Assembly: GCA_950022655.1 (NCBI GenBank)
Contig: OX465581.1
Coordinates: 36,179,300-36,243,299 of the forward strand
Reading direction: 5' to 3'
Length of the DNA stretch: 64,000 nucleotides
Source: Alentia gelatinosa
Taxonomy: Eukaryota; Annelida; Polychaeta; Phyllodocida; Polynoidae
Of this stretch, positions 13,501 through 22,035 are shown one piece after another (the stretch's first letter is position 1; each line of letters opens with the position of its first letter). The position numbers were made by a program, and so were the translations under genes. The notes below the pieces were generated by a model. It had not been told where the DNA came from, did no database searches, and saw only the letters and a list, made by a program, of their open reading frames with translations.

Positions 13501-16500
13501 GTTGGTCACCGGCCAAAGAGGCCAGACCATTTTGGCCCTGTCGTTGGAGGGTCTCGTTCAGGAGTCTGACTCCTTTATGTTCATGTTATCAAAATTGTTA
13601 AAGACAAACAAGTTGGGTGACCCCCTCAACACGATCGTAGTGAGGAGGTTTCCGGACTGCCCGGAAATCTGCCCACTACGATCACTTTTGGTCTATATAA
13701 AGAAGTCAAAAGAAAAAAGGGGAAACGAGAAACAGCTTCTCGTTAGTTTTATTCCGCCTCACAAGGCGATATCTAGGGATACGTTGGCTAGGTGGACGCT
13801 GATGATTTTGGGGAAAGCTGGAATAGATACTGGAAAGTATAAATCCCACTCCACTAGGGGGGCAGCCGCTTCGGCTGTAGCCGCCAGTGGTGTAAACCTC
13901 AATACGTTGATGATACATGCTGGCTGGCGGTCGGAGGAGGCCTTCAGGAGGCATTATAACAAGCCGATCGTCCGAGAAACGGCGGGTGTCCAAGGGGCAC
14001 TCCTACGTCAATAGTATGGGTGAGTAACCCGATACGATAATACCTTGTGTTCACAAGTTGAGTTCTTGTTGGTTTGTTGATATAGGGGAGCGTTTTTTCC
14101 TCCACCTCAAGGAAACATAACCTATAAATCTCTCATCGGTTCCCGGAAACACTCGAGTGTTGCCGAGGTAAAATAGTAGAATTTTGGGAGACTTACCTGG
14201 TAAGTTGAAGTAAAATTGAGATTTTACCGAGGACAACACGTAGTGTTGTAGGGGACAGATGCCCTACCCGCACCACCCTAGGAAAGAAAAGATGTTAAGA
14301 TGATGTGTTGATGTAGTATATTATGATCGGTGTGTGTGGGGATAATGAGTATGAGTTAGTTTCCTTGATCTGTTTTTATAAATTCTGCTGTCACGTGATA
14401 CTTTCCCGCCTTATCTCATCTGTCCCCTACAACACTACGTGTTGTCCTCGGTAAAATCTCAATTTTACTTCAACTTACCAGGTAAGTCTCCCAAAATTCT
14501 ACTATTCACCCTTGTGCTCTTCCTGCCCACAGACAAAACGCTCCCACCGTCCCACCCTCCCTCCCTTCTCAGACTGCAGACTTTTCTACCCTTCCTGACA
14601 AAAAGTAATAATTTGTCATTTTCTGGATGGATTGCACAATGTCCTCCTGAATTTGTCAAATTAATAAAGTTTTGAAGCAAAACCTCCACTGCTGTCTCTG
14701 TCAGTGGACGTAACCAAAAACCTGCTTGGTTCATTTCCCCACTAATCCTGTCTAAATCATGATATGAGAGTGGATACAGCAGTGTGATATCATGGCTGTG
14801 AGGGGTGGTTGTTGTGCTGCATTGTTCTTTCAACAGTGTTGTCCTGGAGATTGTATAGCAATGGTTTGAATTTGACGAGTAAATTGTCATTTTCAAGGTA
14901 GCACCGGTTGTGTACAGAAGAGTTTTAGCTCAGGGATGCCAGATCTCGGTGAATTTCTGGTCTTCAGGTAGGCGGCCAGTGGTTGGAACCCGGCTACGGC
15001 ATACCGGTTGCTGGAGTCCGGCTGCAGCAGCCTAGTGGCTGGAGCCAGGCTGCATCAATGATAGACTTGTGGTACCCTGCAGGTCCCAGGTCCTTGCAGA
15101 GACAGGGGAATCCCCCACAGATCTCATTGGTGCAATGGTAGACTGCAGGGTAAACTGCCATAAGTTAAGGGAAAACCCCTGAAGCCCCGGAACCAAGAAC
15201 TATGTTGGGAGAGCGGAGCTTGAGCTGCCAGAGCGACCTCACAAGGCTGGTGGCAGTGGCATGCATGTACGAAGGGGTGGTCATATAGTGGACATGCTCA
15301 GGTGTTTACATTTATTAAGAAAACACACTTCTTTTGGGGTTTCATGGCAGTTATTTTAGCAGTGCTACTGATTTTTTACACACTGACACTTATCTAATTA
15401 AAATCCATACTACACCATGAGAAGCTGCACAAGAAAAGAACGCAACTCACCTAAATAAGAAACAGTTAGGTTAGGTAGGTGAATTGTATAATGTTAATTA
15501 GAACATTTTGACATGGTAAGAATATATATGAAAATAATTCGTTGATAGTATGCATAATTTGATATTGCTATTAGAAATCAAAATATGCAGAATTTATGGC
15601 TGAGATCACCAATCTCTAACGTCACAGTTTTTACATATATACACATCATGAGTGGTGGCTTCTTGTTTTTTTATATATACTTTCATACCACTTTTAGCAG
15701 CCTGGTTTTGTTTTTTGTTGCTTTGTAAAGGCAATCTATTACCCTTTGTTAACTCTCTGAGATGTATCTTAAGTCAAAAGTTCCCGTTCATTTCCTTAGA
15801 GAGGGAGCGTAAACTATACTCATCCATGTCTGTGTGTCACTGTTGGACAAACTGTACTTTCAGTGTTTGCTGGATAAATCTTTTGATCCACTCTACATTA
15901 GAATTCTATAGGCCACTCAGTATCTCCTGTTGCTCTTGCCACACATATCTTATTCTATATTCAAATGGAGTATTTTTTTATATTCATTGAGTATATACAC
16001 GATACAATTGAATCGTGCAAAATTCTCATGATATTATAAAGTCATACAATATTTTGCATAGATTATTTCCTTTTCCCCCATCAAGTCCAACTCAATTACC
16101 AATCATTATTTTCTTGATGAATATCAAAATTGAATATCTACCAGTCTCGCTATATACCATGGTATCACATGAGTTACTATGTATACAAGGCACATAAATA
16201 TGCTTAAAAAATACTTTTGGAACCCTCAGTTGATTTCTTCAAACACTTGTGTACACGTCCCCTTAAAGTGTCAAAAGTGGATAAAAGGCATATATATCCG
16301 ACAATTCCCTTTAAATATCAAAACGCATGTAATTTTCCTAGAAGTTACATTACAACCAGTGTTGCAATGTTAATCCTGTTATGTCCAGTCATGTATTATT
16401 TGTCCCTCTTGTCTTATCTGTCTGTGTTTAGCAAAGTTCATACCATATGTACGTCAACAGAGTTTGAACTGTTAATTGTATACTGATCAAAACAGCTATA

Positions 16501-17685
16501 ACACCTTGATGAACCTTAATCAAATGACCAGCTTAGTTATTAATCTATATTTTTCCTTGAAGAATCCACACTCAACGGCATATATGTAATGCTATGTCTT
16601 GACGTTTATTTGTATTTTGGACTGTACAAGAAAGAACGCCACATGTAGGCGATGGTACTTCGTTCCTTATTTCTGAATACAAAAATAATCAATATTTAAA
16701 AATCACTAGTTGCCGTTACTTTGAATTGTTGGATGTGCTTTTAACTTGAATATCAAATATATTACTACTGCTATTAGAAAGCTCAGTTCCTAGTTCGCAG
16801 AAGTTCTGAAAATATTCTACAAATGTATTCACATTTGTCCATGTACATATGATATAATGAACTAACACAGATACCAGAAAGTTGAATTTCATTGATAATG
16901 AAAATACGAAATGTCAAGTTTGTGGACATCATCTATAATGCCCCTTTTCTTTTTGAATATTCCTCTTTGTTTTTGTCGAGAAATGTTGAATTTATGCATA
17001 ATGGTAAGTTTAGGTAATTATGAAAGCCGACAATAGAACAGTTTAAATTTTTCCTTTCAGCACCGAATCCTCTTCGAACAGTGACGACACGAGGAACAAC
17101 TCCAAGGAGGAGGGAGAGCAGGAGGAGAAGCAGAGAAACACCAGCCAGGATAATGCCTATTCAGGATACAGGGACCAGTGGCAGCAGCGTATCGAGACAG
17201 TCGACCAGGCTCGCTATGACTTCGGGCAGTATCCACAAGACGACATGAATCACAGGTCAGAGTGGGAAGGTCCCCATCATACCAGAGGTCGTGGGAGGAG
17301 GCATGGTTCGGGTCGCGACGATGGGCAAGGCGGTTATAACCAAAGGCACAATAATACATGGGACAATAACGACAACTCGTGGAGTCACCCGCACAGGAGT
17401 CGTCCATACAGGAGCCATCCTTACAGGAGTCAGCCTTACAGCAGTCAGTCTTACAGGAGTGATTCTTACAATAATCAATATGACAGAAGTCACCCCCACA
17501 GGACTGGTTCATATAGAAATCACTCCTACGGGAGTGAGCCATACAGGACTGACACCTACAGCAGGAATCGTAATGGTCAGGTTCCATATTCAGCCACTCA
17601 AAGTAGCATGCCAGGAAACGGTTACAGGTCAAGGGACTTTGATCAACCAAAAAGAAGAAATCACCGAAATGCATTATGGCATTGA
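1565..17685 (+). CDS. DUSP11: DUSP11/PIR1-like RNA 5'-triphosphatase, 8 coding exons, 386 aa
   Basis: Exons: 1565-1587, 4400-4475, 4958-5089, 6019-6098, 7118-7164, 7737-7797, 8698-8814, 17061-17685. All introns are GT-AG and the phases close to 387 codons ending in TGA. The family removes gamma and beta phosphates from RNA 5' ends and can act on polymerase III and viral RNAs. What is seen: an N-terminal RWEKYLPLG block, an IDLTNTNRYY block, then the cysteine-phosphatase loop HCTHGVNRTG (Cys127, Arg133), followed by YMIDV and a YIEDL block, all as in animal DUSP11. After about residue 180 the protein becomes polar and rich in S, R, H and Y, with a five-residue repeat, resembling the basic tail of the family. 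The first coding exon is only 23 nt; it was chosen because its split AG|A arginine codon joins exon 2 in phase before the conserved tryptophan. The last intron holds a DIRS element. Joining exon 7 directly to the terminal exon keeps phase; possible extra exons in between do not. Confidence 0.9.
2292..3325. mobile_element. TIR element with internal hairpin and G/C homopolymer tracts
   Basis: The left end GGCCAGTCCACACTGTGCG is matched in reverse complement by the right end GCACAGTGTGAGCTGGCC. Inside are a near-perfect hairpin (2805-2948), several copies of TAGTCTGAGAC-type words next to GTACC, a run of G at about 3111-3129 and a run of C at about 3281-3300. The open frames here are artefacts of this symmetry. 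It is probably a composite of a TIR element and a later hairpin insertion. Confidence 0.6.
2805..2948. repeat. near-perfect long hairpin
   Basis: About 58 bp on each side (GTGAAACTAGTTAACC inward, then CGGCTCCTCGTACC and TTACTTTCGCTAAAACTA) are reverse complements with few mismatches. The loop is ATTCGCTCTCCGAGCTCATGC. The loop's TCGC/CGAG words recur in the other long hairpins of the window. Confidence 0.85.
4150..4251 (+). repeat. possible retroposon 3' tail
   Basis: A GC-richer segment with GGTTCGTTTGTTCCGGC and GATGAGCATCCCAATG runs into AAATAAATAAATAAAAAAAAA, the pattern of a short retroposon ending in an A-rich tail. No matching 5' head was recognised, so this could be chance. Confidence 0.3.
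4498..4530. repeat. (TA)n microsatellite
   Basis: About 16 perfect TA units lie just downstream of the donor of DUSP11 exon 2. Confidence 0.95.
5153..5568. mobile_element. TIR element in DUSP11 intron 3
   Basis: The left end has CTTTATCG, AGTACCACC and CAAAGTCAAAGTACCACCC. The right end has the complements in mirrored order: GGGTGGTACTTTG, AGTACTTTGAC and CGATAAAG. This gives imperfect inverted ends of about 60 bp. A small inverted pair, ATATCACGGAC and GTCCGTGAAAATAT, lies inside. There is no coding frame. Confidence 0.65.
7737..7797 (+). CDS. DUSP11: DUSP11 catalytic-loop exon
   Basis: This 61-nt exon encodes the phosphate-binding loop with nucleophilic cysteine (residue 127) and arginine (133) in the HCxxGxxRTG pattern of cysteine-dependent phosphatases. 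It begins mid-codon after ACACAG and ends at a GTAAGT donor. The neighbouring intron sequence shows no conservation of frame, which supports the exon limits. Confidence 0.93.
8435..8660. mobile_element. family B non-autonomous element, partial
   Basis: The right half shares words with two other elements (30481-30757 and 44585-44905): CTGCTCCACCGTAT inside, then AGTGGAATACGCCCTTGAAATG at the end. The left end is too diverged to define. It lies directly upstream of DUSP11 exon 7 and contributes no codons. Confidence 0.45.
8935..8968 (+). other. candidate extra DUSP11 exon, not placed
   Basis: After CCCAG, this 34-nt stretch is in phase with the end of exon 7, encodes a polar 11-residue peptide and stops at a CAG|GTGAAA donor. 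It leaves phase 0, whereas the terminal exon needs two leftover bases, so it can only be used with another exon that I could not find. It may be a cassette exon or a coincidence. Confidence 0.2.
9184..9246 (+). other. exon-like segment beside the DIRS insertion, not placed
   Basis: A good acceptor (CTACTAACAATCAG) and donor (AAG|GTAAGT) bound a 63-nt frame encoding ESDGLDSLLGTEPAN and a few more residues. Both ends are phase 1, which fits neither exon 7 nor the terminal exon. The segment ends 20 bp before the DIRS element. An open frame after another acceptor at 14533-14675 would follow it in phase and contains AATAAA, so a truncated alternative 3' end is conceivable. Confidence 0.25.
9267..9340 (+). 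repeat. DIRS left inverted terminal repeat
   Basis: It begins CTATTTTACCTCGG and includes GCAACACTCGAGTGTT, itself a palindrome. Positions 9309-9340 match the right repeat perfectly in reverse complement; the outer 42 bp match only partly and instead pair with the internal complementary region. Confidence 0.9.
9757..11157 (+). CDS. DIRS ORF1, Gag-like protein, 466 aa
   Basis: It starts at an ATG within CAAGATGGCGGACGAC and ends in TGA overlapping the next frame. The N-terminus is lysine-, serine- and acid-rich; residues about 165-400 contain long charged, probably helical stretches; the last 100 residues are rich in G, H, Q, Y, R and P, as expected of an RNA-binding tail. No CCHC zinc knuckle is present. 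The presumed role is packaging element RNA, inferred mainly from position. The first 500 bp are CpG- and GC-rich, then composition shifts abruptly at about 10260 to AT-rich sequence like the rest of the element. Confidence 0.75.
   Translation: MADDETSSASVKKPTKISKKDKESKDTSKSGLEKTNPGGSVIITENSGASAKKPGKKRPEAAEHEPSAPEGRLGARRDWATHHPPPSWNWQGFGGWPEPYGHPSTFYGGPYGSGYIGEDMYSLQNGPPADWDEFSEYDDHSELAPDTAPSLTADLVRKEDEKATETEVGKDSKIDFSVFKPSSMLSLLKQKHDVLSAAEKKAEAVTPVLAKIVSEEIKQKFVPDELQKKAKEYPQIENLPTVVAPKLDNELFGAVGVDARKVDINLQTIQKGIVGALVALVPVADVVLKAGEESELEPLGKNLVDAMQLLSMATNGISVKRRDNLRQVVPSNYAKALSLETGEADPAFLFGGKLSEKVKDVEVTAKLQEKLKKKASVTSGPQRGDKSNKRGHGAHPYFGQRGGFGPRFQHRPRAPYHQGYQQYYQHQGYGQRFPGKNQHFRQPAPPSQSASSSPGDQDFGKKGSRK
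11154..13064 (+). CDS. DIRS ORF2, reverse transcriptase-RNase H, up to 636 aa
   Basis: Reverse transcriptase motifs run from LILDLTEFNKW through SVDLKDAYF and GMPNGLACAPRIF to the catalytic YLDD (residues 213-216). RNase H follows with TDAS (Asp379), an LELKA block, LTDNT and a GVENVLADYKSR end. The final about 120 residues (DIDMFASRLN, DAFSIPW, FPPF, VVPAWP) correspond to the domain after RNase H in DIRS elements that has been related to DAM methyltransferases. The frame lies -1 relative to ORF1, has no ATG until 11367, and is open upstream to at least 11040, so translation probably depends on frameshifting or reinitiation. The 3' end overlaps the recombinase frame by 160 bp. Confidence 0.93.
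   Translation: MSRVSTSFEPKNLVSKFKAGDIALHVSEWSKIVKDPWILDRVSGIKVDFWEQPVQARVPYPFRLSFEESKIMDVQIKDLTRKGVIEQTCHSEGEFISNVFLRPKPNGKHRLILDLTEFNKWVPHVHFKMTTLQTALDMVRPEAYMASVDLKDAYFSVKIHPEYRKFFRFFWKGVLWQFVGMPNGLACAPRIFTKILAPIFGYLQQEGYECFPYLDDSFVIADSREECRKAVLALAEVLDRLGFTINLEKSMMEPQKQIIFLGFNIDSDKMEVALPSEKREKFRRAALGVLEKDTPSIRTVAGIVGLMTAYSPAVEYGTNHIKGLEREKNQALERHRGNFDKKMILASEGIKDVTWWLEHVAETKQNIKIDLPSVTICTDASLEGWGAHRGEVATGGRWTESESQDHINVLELKAILFGLKSLILEEDIHIKVLTDNTTALAYVKHGGGIQSEGCHRMAREIWSWCELRKLRITIQHIPGVENVLADYKSRKFQDEMEWELSPEIFEKIVSVFGKPDIDMFASRLNAKLPKYVSWHPDPDAWATDAFSIPWPNEFLFLFPPFSMIPRVLRRLREVPRRGVLVVPAWPNRPWYASLRRLSNRKLTFRKRRGNLIPVGKPRNRIVNSAPLEAYLFSTKN
12905..14014 (+). CDS. DIRS ORF3, tyrosine recombinase, 369 aa
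   Basis: It starts at an ATG inside the end of ORF2, in another frame. The catalytic set of tyrosine recombinases is present: Arg205 in VTGQRGQT, His315-x-x-Arg318 in KSHSTRG, Trp341 in HAGWRS at the position that is His or Trp in the family, and the nucleophile Tyr351 in RRHYNKP. It would integrate the circular DNA copy into target DNA in place of a DDE integrase. No break is visible, so it could be active. Confidence 0.93.
   Translation: MAKQTMVCQLKTPVQQKANIQEATGKSNSGGKTQKPYRKQCPIGGLPFFHKKLKSEGYDDETIRLMSDGWRASTKKIYSTYLSKWAVYCIKTMTPLLKPRLPQVCRFLKCLAKEGVGYSVINTARSALSTILPLYDGVSVGQHPNVCLVVRAVYNRNPPRPRYSEFWDVGKVFDLFKSWGKNEKLSFKFLTLKVAVLLLLVTGQRGQTILALSLEGLVQESDSFMFMLSKLLKTNKLGDPLNTIVVRRFPDCPEICPLRSLLVYIKKSKEKRGNEKQLLVSFIPPHKAISRDTLARWTLMILGKAGIDTGKYKSHSTRGAAASAVAASGVNLNTLMIHAGWRSEEAFRRHYNKPIVRETAGVQGALLRQ
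14131..14262 (+). repeat. DIRS internal complementary region
   Basis: Positions 14131-14176 are the reverse complement of the left outer end (9267-9312). Positions 14175-14262 are the reverse complement of the right outer end (14420-14508). The two halves abut as the outer ends would in a circle. Together with the right repeat they make an 88-bp hairpin with a loop of about 157 bp. Confidence 0.92.
14387..14508 (+). repeat. DIRS right inverted terminal repeat
   Basis: It starts with the 32-bp core shared with the left repeat and continues through AACACTACGTGTT and GGTAAAATC to CTACTATT. It extends beyond the left repeat by an outer segment paired only with the internal complementary region. 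Confidence 0.9.
14509..14975. other. intron sequence downstream of the DIRS element, no supported gene
   Basis: The first part (TTCACCCTTGTGCTCTTCC, then C-rich) resembles 9081-9180 upstream of the insertion. A minus-strand open frame (14465-14896) overlaps the DIRS end and matches no family I know; a plus-strand frame to 14675 contains AATAAA. Neither can be supported as a gene. Confidence 0.3.
14976..15059. repeat. three 28-bp tandem units
   Basis: Three adjacent 28-bp units (14976-15003, 15004-15031, 15032-15059) share the pattern CYRGTKGYTGGARYCMGGCT. The unit length is not a multiple of three, so coding use is unlikely. The surrounding 14930-15270 is GC-richer than the flanks and otherwise unexplained; 15270-16690 shows nothing I can name. 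Confidence 0.6.
16694..16744. mobile_element. family A end fragment
   Basis: About 50 bp (TTTAAAAATCACTAGTTGCC through GGATGTGCTTTTAA) match the right end of the 537-bp element at 156-692. The rest of the element is absent. Confidence 0.6.
17061..17685 (+). CDS. DUSP11: DUSP11 terminal exon with coding minisatellite
   Basis: After TTCCTTTCAG the frame opens with TESSSNSDD, runs through a charged segment and an RGRGRRHGSGRDD block, and then a repeat of about five residues (RSxPYRSxPY type) built on a 15-bp DNA unit at about 17395-17570. It ends at TGA 17683-17685. The tail is likely RNA-binding by composition. The antisense frame is Cys-rich only because it mirrors the repeat. Confidence 0.85.
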
Positions 17686-18220
17686 TAACATGGGAATTCG
17701 AAATCATGAATATCAGATAAAACGGTCCCAAAGAATGGTCAATTTTAATTGAAAAAAATGTTATTGATCTAGACCGATATTAGTGAACGACTATTGGGTG
17801 ACGCGTTTCCTGCCACTTTGGTACGGTTTGTATTAACGCAGTGTATGGATACTGCTCGGTATGCTATGAAACAAGGCTTTCCGTGCAATTTAGTTCTATT
17901 TTAGCGACTTATTTTTCCTGTCGCTGAAGCTAACAGTAGCTGGTCATTAAGGAGGGATGTAACCTGTGTACCATTATATGGAATTCTGAAAGTATTTTAG
18001 GGCTATTTTCTTGCTGAAGACATTCATATTTCCCTATCAGTACTCACAGTAATCAAGAGGTAATATGGGTAGCTATCCAAGGAAGCTTTATATCACGAAG
18101 ATGCTTCGTCGTTAAATTCATGAAACAGATTTTCCATAGATTAGAACACAATACATCGTAGTTATCGTGCCTTTTATTTGTACGTGTGTACTTATTCAGA
18201 AGTGTTGGTATTACTATAGA

Positions 18221-18364
18221 AGAAACCTATGAAAAGTTGCGGTCAGAGATCGTATTGCATCGAGTTTGAATAGCGTAGTAAATCACAAGGTGAAGCTGTG
18301 TGAATTACATAGCGACTCAAACGAGATGTGATTGAGCTCTGACCGGAAACTTGAATAGGTTTCT
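18221..18364. repeat. imperfect long hairpin downstream of DUSP11
   Basis: AGAAACCTATGAAAAG, GGTCAGAG and CGAGTTTGAATAGCG on the left pair with their complements on the right (CTCTGACC, TTGAATAGGTTTCT) over about 60 bp per arm. It lies 0.5 kb after the stop codon and may be in the 3' UTR. Confidence 0.75.
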
Positions 18365-18518
18365 AAATTTATCTTACCCCTCAACCTTTTTGCAGTCTGA
18401 TATGTTTTGCTTGAAAAGCAAATTTCATTTGTGTTTACCCTAATGTCAGTCCGATCACACACAAGTGATTATCATTAAAATAGAGTGAGTTCGGGGATAG
18501 AACTTTATATAGAACGAC

Positions 18519-18664
18519 CTGACCATGCTGAACATGTTACAAAACTACATTTTGTAGATGGGGAATTATAGTTTTTTACGGAATGAAGCCTGGGGCCTTG
18601 TTCTGTAAAAAAAACCCCATCAATTCCCATCAAGTTTTGTAACACTTACAAGCATGCTGGGTCA
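18519..18664. repeat. second imperfect hairpin downstream of DUSP11
   Basis: TGACCATGCT, TGTTACAAAACT, GGGGAATTATAG and TTTTTTACGGAA are mirrored by TTCTGTAAAAAAAA, AATTCCC, AGTTTTGTAAC and AGCATGCTGGGTCA. The loop is about 17 bp. It has about 65-bp arms with several mismatches. Confidence 0.75.
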
Positions 18665-21600
18665 TTATATATTTATTGTATACCCCAAATTGATAAAATC
18701 TTACCATACATTGGCATGAAAGACATGTCGACGTGAAAGCCCACACACTGCTGATGTTTCAACATGTTCAGTATAGCAGTGTACACAATTTAAACTGCAT
18801 ACTGCATAGGGAGCAGCAGTGCGCAATTATCAAATATACTGCATGGGTATATAATAAAATCTTAGAAAGTCTTATCTTGTATTGCTGTCCATACATTCAA
18901 GGGGAAAAGGCCATTCTAGTCACTTTTCTATCAATTTCGAAGGGTTTTCTGTACAAAACCCTAGAAACAGTGGGAAGATTGGTAACTGATATATGAAAAA
19001 CAGTTGCTCCATTGAAGTAATGCTGTTAGGATTTAAAGCCTTACCATTAATAACAGGAACAGTAATTTGCCTTATTCCAAATTCCACACATAGCCGGACC
19101 CTCAGTTTCTGAATAAATAATATTACTTGGACGAGATAGTAGGAAGCGCAGGTATTTATCTCTTCTGATATTCTTGGATGTGTAAAAGAAATAATTTTAT
19201 GAAAATTTCTATATGAAATATTCACAAAACTAATAATAATTTTATGATCAAAAGAAATAATTTTCGAATCATTGTGGTTGATTTGAGTAATAAAACCAAC
19301 ACATTGGATTGTGATTGGAAGAGATTCGTCAGTTTTATTAAATACATGCATTTATTGTTCCCCTTCTGGTCCTCTTGCTCACCTTGCCTGTCTGGCTGAT
19401 AGGAAAATCCAGTTCTCTAAACTCCTGAAAATGTAGCCAATTGCTTATTTAATGTCTAAGATCAGATCCTAAGATTAGTTAGGTTGATTAATCAGAAAAC
19501 ACATGTTTGAGTAGGAGGGGAGTCTTACTTTGACATCCGTAATATTTAATTTTAGGATGAAGTTCCATATGGGATAGTTGCCATTCCCTGGGTTGATATA
19601 TATTTACATTAGCCCGTGGAGTATCCATTTTCCCATAATGATATAATACAGCAATATATTTAAGGAATACATGCATCCATGGAACAGGCATGGTAATTTT
19701 CCGCGGCGGATTTTCGTTCTTTTTGTCCACCATGGCTATTATTGACATCGGTGTACATATCCAGTAAAAACATTTTTTCGGTCCCCGGAGGTATCAGGAT
19801 GTACGATATATCCACAGAGATTGCAGTTTTCCCATTTTCCAATTTTATTTTCAGTTATTGTGGGTTTTTTTTCTTGTGTAAAACAAAGAGAGAATAAATT
19901 GGGCCTCGTAAATAACAACAAAAACAGTCGTTCAAACCTCTCCATATAACCCAGCTCCATTTCATGGACAATATCGCCATGTTTTCCACGTTTTCTCAGT
20001 CTTTCTGTGGAAGTAAATCCCTCCTAAAAAAAATTCATTTCGCATGACCCTAACTGTCACCCTTGATACATTCTTATATGTGTGATAAATCTGTGTCTCA
20101 TCTCAGTGTTAACAGAAACAATTTGTGATGTAATTTGTTGCAAAATGTCGATGTATCGAATAATGAGTCCTAGACCTCAATCTATTTTCTATGGTTGTAC
20201 GATCTGATGTAAAGGGCAAGGCTGACTTCCATATGGTCCGACAGAAATCTATTTTTAATGGGAATACAAGGTTTGGAAATAGTGATGCATACATCAAGTA
20301 CCAAAACTTTAATAAAGCAATGATTCCCCAGTGAAAACCATCAGTTATTGTGTATAAATTTTTCAAGTATACGTGTGTTGGTATCCTATCGAAGGGAGTC
20401 AAAGTCATTTAGTTTTCTCCAGAGTAGGATCGAGCACCTCTGTAATCCGGCACTGGACCTACTTGACAAATAAACAATTATATTCTTGGTCAAGTTTCAG
20501 AACAATTTCTCATAAAGTTCAAGCTCTTCTTGATCACCTAGTTAACTCTAAAGTGTTATACGATGACTGACAAGCCAATCACGGCAAAACTTTGACCTCC
20601 ACCCCAGCAGATACTCTTTTTTTCTATTATTTGCACTTTAGAAGTTAACATACAATTGGCTTCTAAATAGCAGATATTCTGGCCAATTCTTCTTACTTTT
20701 TATTTGTCCTGTTTGCCAGTTTTCTTGGTATATTTTTGCATTTAACCATCGTTTTTGTTGATTTTAAGGTAGTTTCTAGCAATTTTGCCAAGTAACATGA
20801 AGGAGTGCAGGAAATGATGTCACGCTAACAAGTACTGATGGTTACGGTGGTTAGATAAAGTTCTGAAAACCGCCATTCAAGGTAGCATCAGCAAAGGGAG
20901 CAGATGTTTGCTTAGACTTTCTTCTATATCATATTGTTTCAGCATGTAATAAGTTGCACTGACCGTAAACACTCTAGCTGGCTAATTTGCTTTCACTTGC
21001 TCCTAGTGTAGCAAGGCAATAGTTATTTCTGTTTGTTAATCATGTGGTTATTTATTCGATCGAAAAGATTAAAATGAGCCAAGAAAGGACGTTGGACCAT
21101 AGGTTAACCATATGTTCTTACTCGCCAGGCACCATTTTCCTGCCTGGCGACATTGGAGGTTCGTAGCACCAATGTCAGAAATATTTCCGTTCTTGGGTAA
21201 ATATGTATATGATATTATTCCTAAAATGATCTAGGTCACTTGCCCTTAGACTAACTCTTAAGTGAGGCTGCTTCATCCAAAATCACGACCATTTCATGGT
21301 ATTAAAAAATTGTTCAAAGTGGAAATCATATAAGATAGTAAATGAATATGCTTCTTCTGCAAAGAAATAAGCTTAAAGAGTTCCGTCATTGTAAAAAAGG
21401 GCTGGGGGGGGGGGGGGGATCGGCTGCACGCAATTAGGAAAACCACAGACGTTTAATCTCCTGATTGCTATGAACTCTTGGACTGGCAGTGAGAAACAAT
21501 TATCAGATTAAACGCCATGTCGCAATATTCTAAATTCATAATAAAAAACCTTTATTCGCCCTTAAGTCCAACTTGGACACGCGGACCTGGTTCCATATAA

Positions 21601-21740
21601 CAGGGTACGGCCTAGTGGACCAGACACGAGTTTTACGATATACGAAGCAGAGAGGTCAGTAAGCTGAAGAACGATGTGAACAGGTGTATGATGAAAAGGC
21701 TTGTGTCTCGTTTCCTAAAATTTGCGCATGTAAAATAGAA
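18665..21740. other. intergenic, no supported gene
   Basis: Between the DUSP11 hairpins and the first repeat near the ABCG gene I see only short open frames without family motifs, and a G run at about 21405-21418. The frame at 18920-19351 and others nearby lack splice context or recognisable domains. Confidence 0.4.
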
Positions 21741-21841
21741 TACCACAGTTATGGTATCTGACTGGTTTTATACAATGGGTAGTGGTTTACTGAGTCCCCA
21801 TACATTTTCAATGGGGGCTTTGTATACGATGGATAATAAAG
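21741..21841. mobile_element. tail fragment of hairpin-headed element
   Basis: The sequence from TACCACAGTTATGGTATCTG to GTATACGATGGATAATAAA is nearly identical to the end of the element at 22948-23336. The hairpin end is missing. Confidence 0.75.
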
Positions 21842-22035
21842 AAATATACCCTGAAGCTCCATGTATAACTGTACTACAGAGGTTGCAAATATTTACACTA
21901 CAAAATATTTTGTATTAATATTTGCTGGCGAAATGCTAATCGAGAATTTCACAAATAGAGGAAAAGATTAATAAACAACAAACTTTATTTTCATTGGCAA
22001 TCAATAAGAAGTGTCGTGTTTCACTACAGGTCTAT

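Larger units (their letters stand above)
9267..14508 (+). mobile_element. complete DIRS-type tyrosine-recombinase retrotransposon
   Basis: About 5.2 kb inserted in the last DUSP11 intron, sense to the gene. It encodes, in order, a Gag-like ORF (9757-11157), a reverse transcriptase/RNase H ORF (11154-13064) and a tyrosine recombinase (12905-14014), all open. The ends are inverted repeats (left 9267-9340, right 14387-14508; a 32-bp perfect core 9309-9340 against 14387-14418). Between recombinase and right end lies a segment complementary to both outer ends (14131-14262), as in DIRS elements, where it is thought to template closure of the circular intermediate. There is no protease or DDE integrase. 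The shared CTATT at both borders, with no target duplication, fits recombinase-mediated insertion. The intact frames suggest a recent arrival. Confidence 0.93.

Noticed and set aside
14465..14896. 143-codon minus-strand frame
   Set aside because: It runs into the DIRS terminal repeat, has no recognisable domain and no splice context.
17057..17731. 224-codon minus-strand frame with many Cys-Asp repeats
   Set aside because: It is the antisense of the DUSP11 terminal exon; the Cys repeats mirror the 15-bp coding repeat, and the plus strand has the splice signals and phase.
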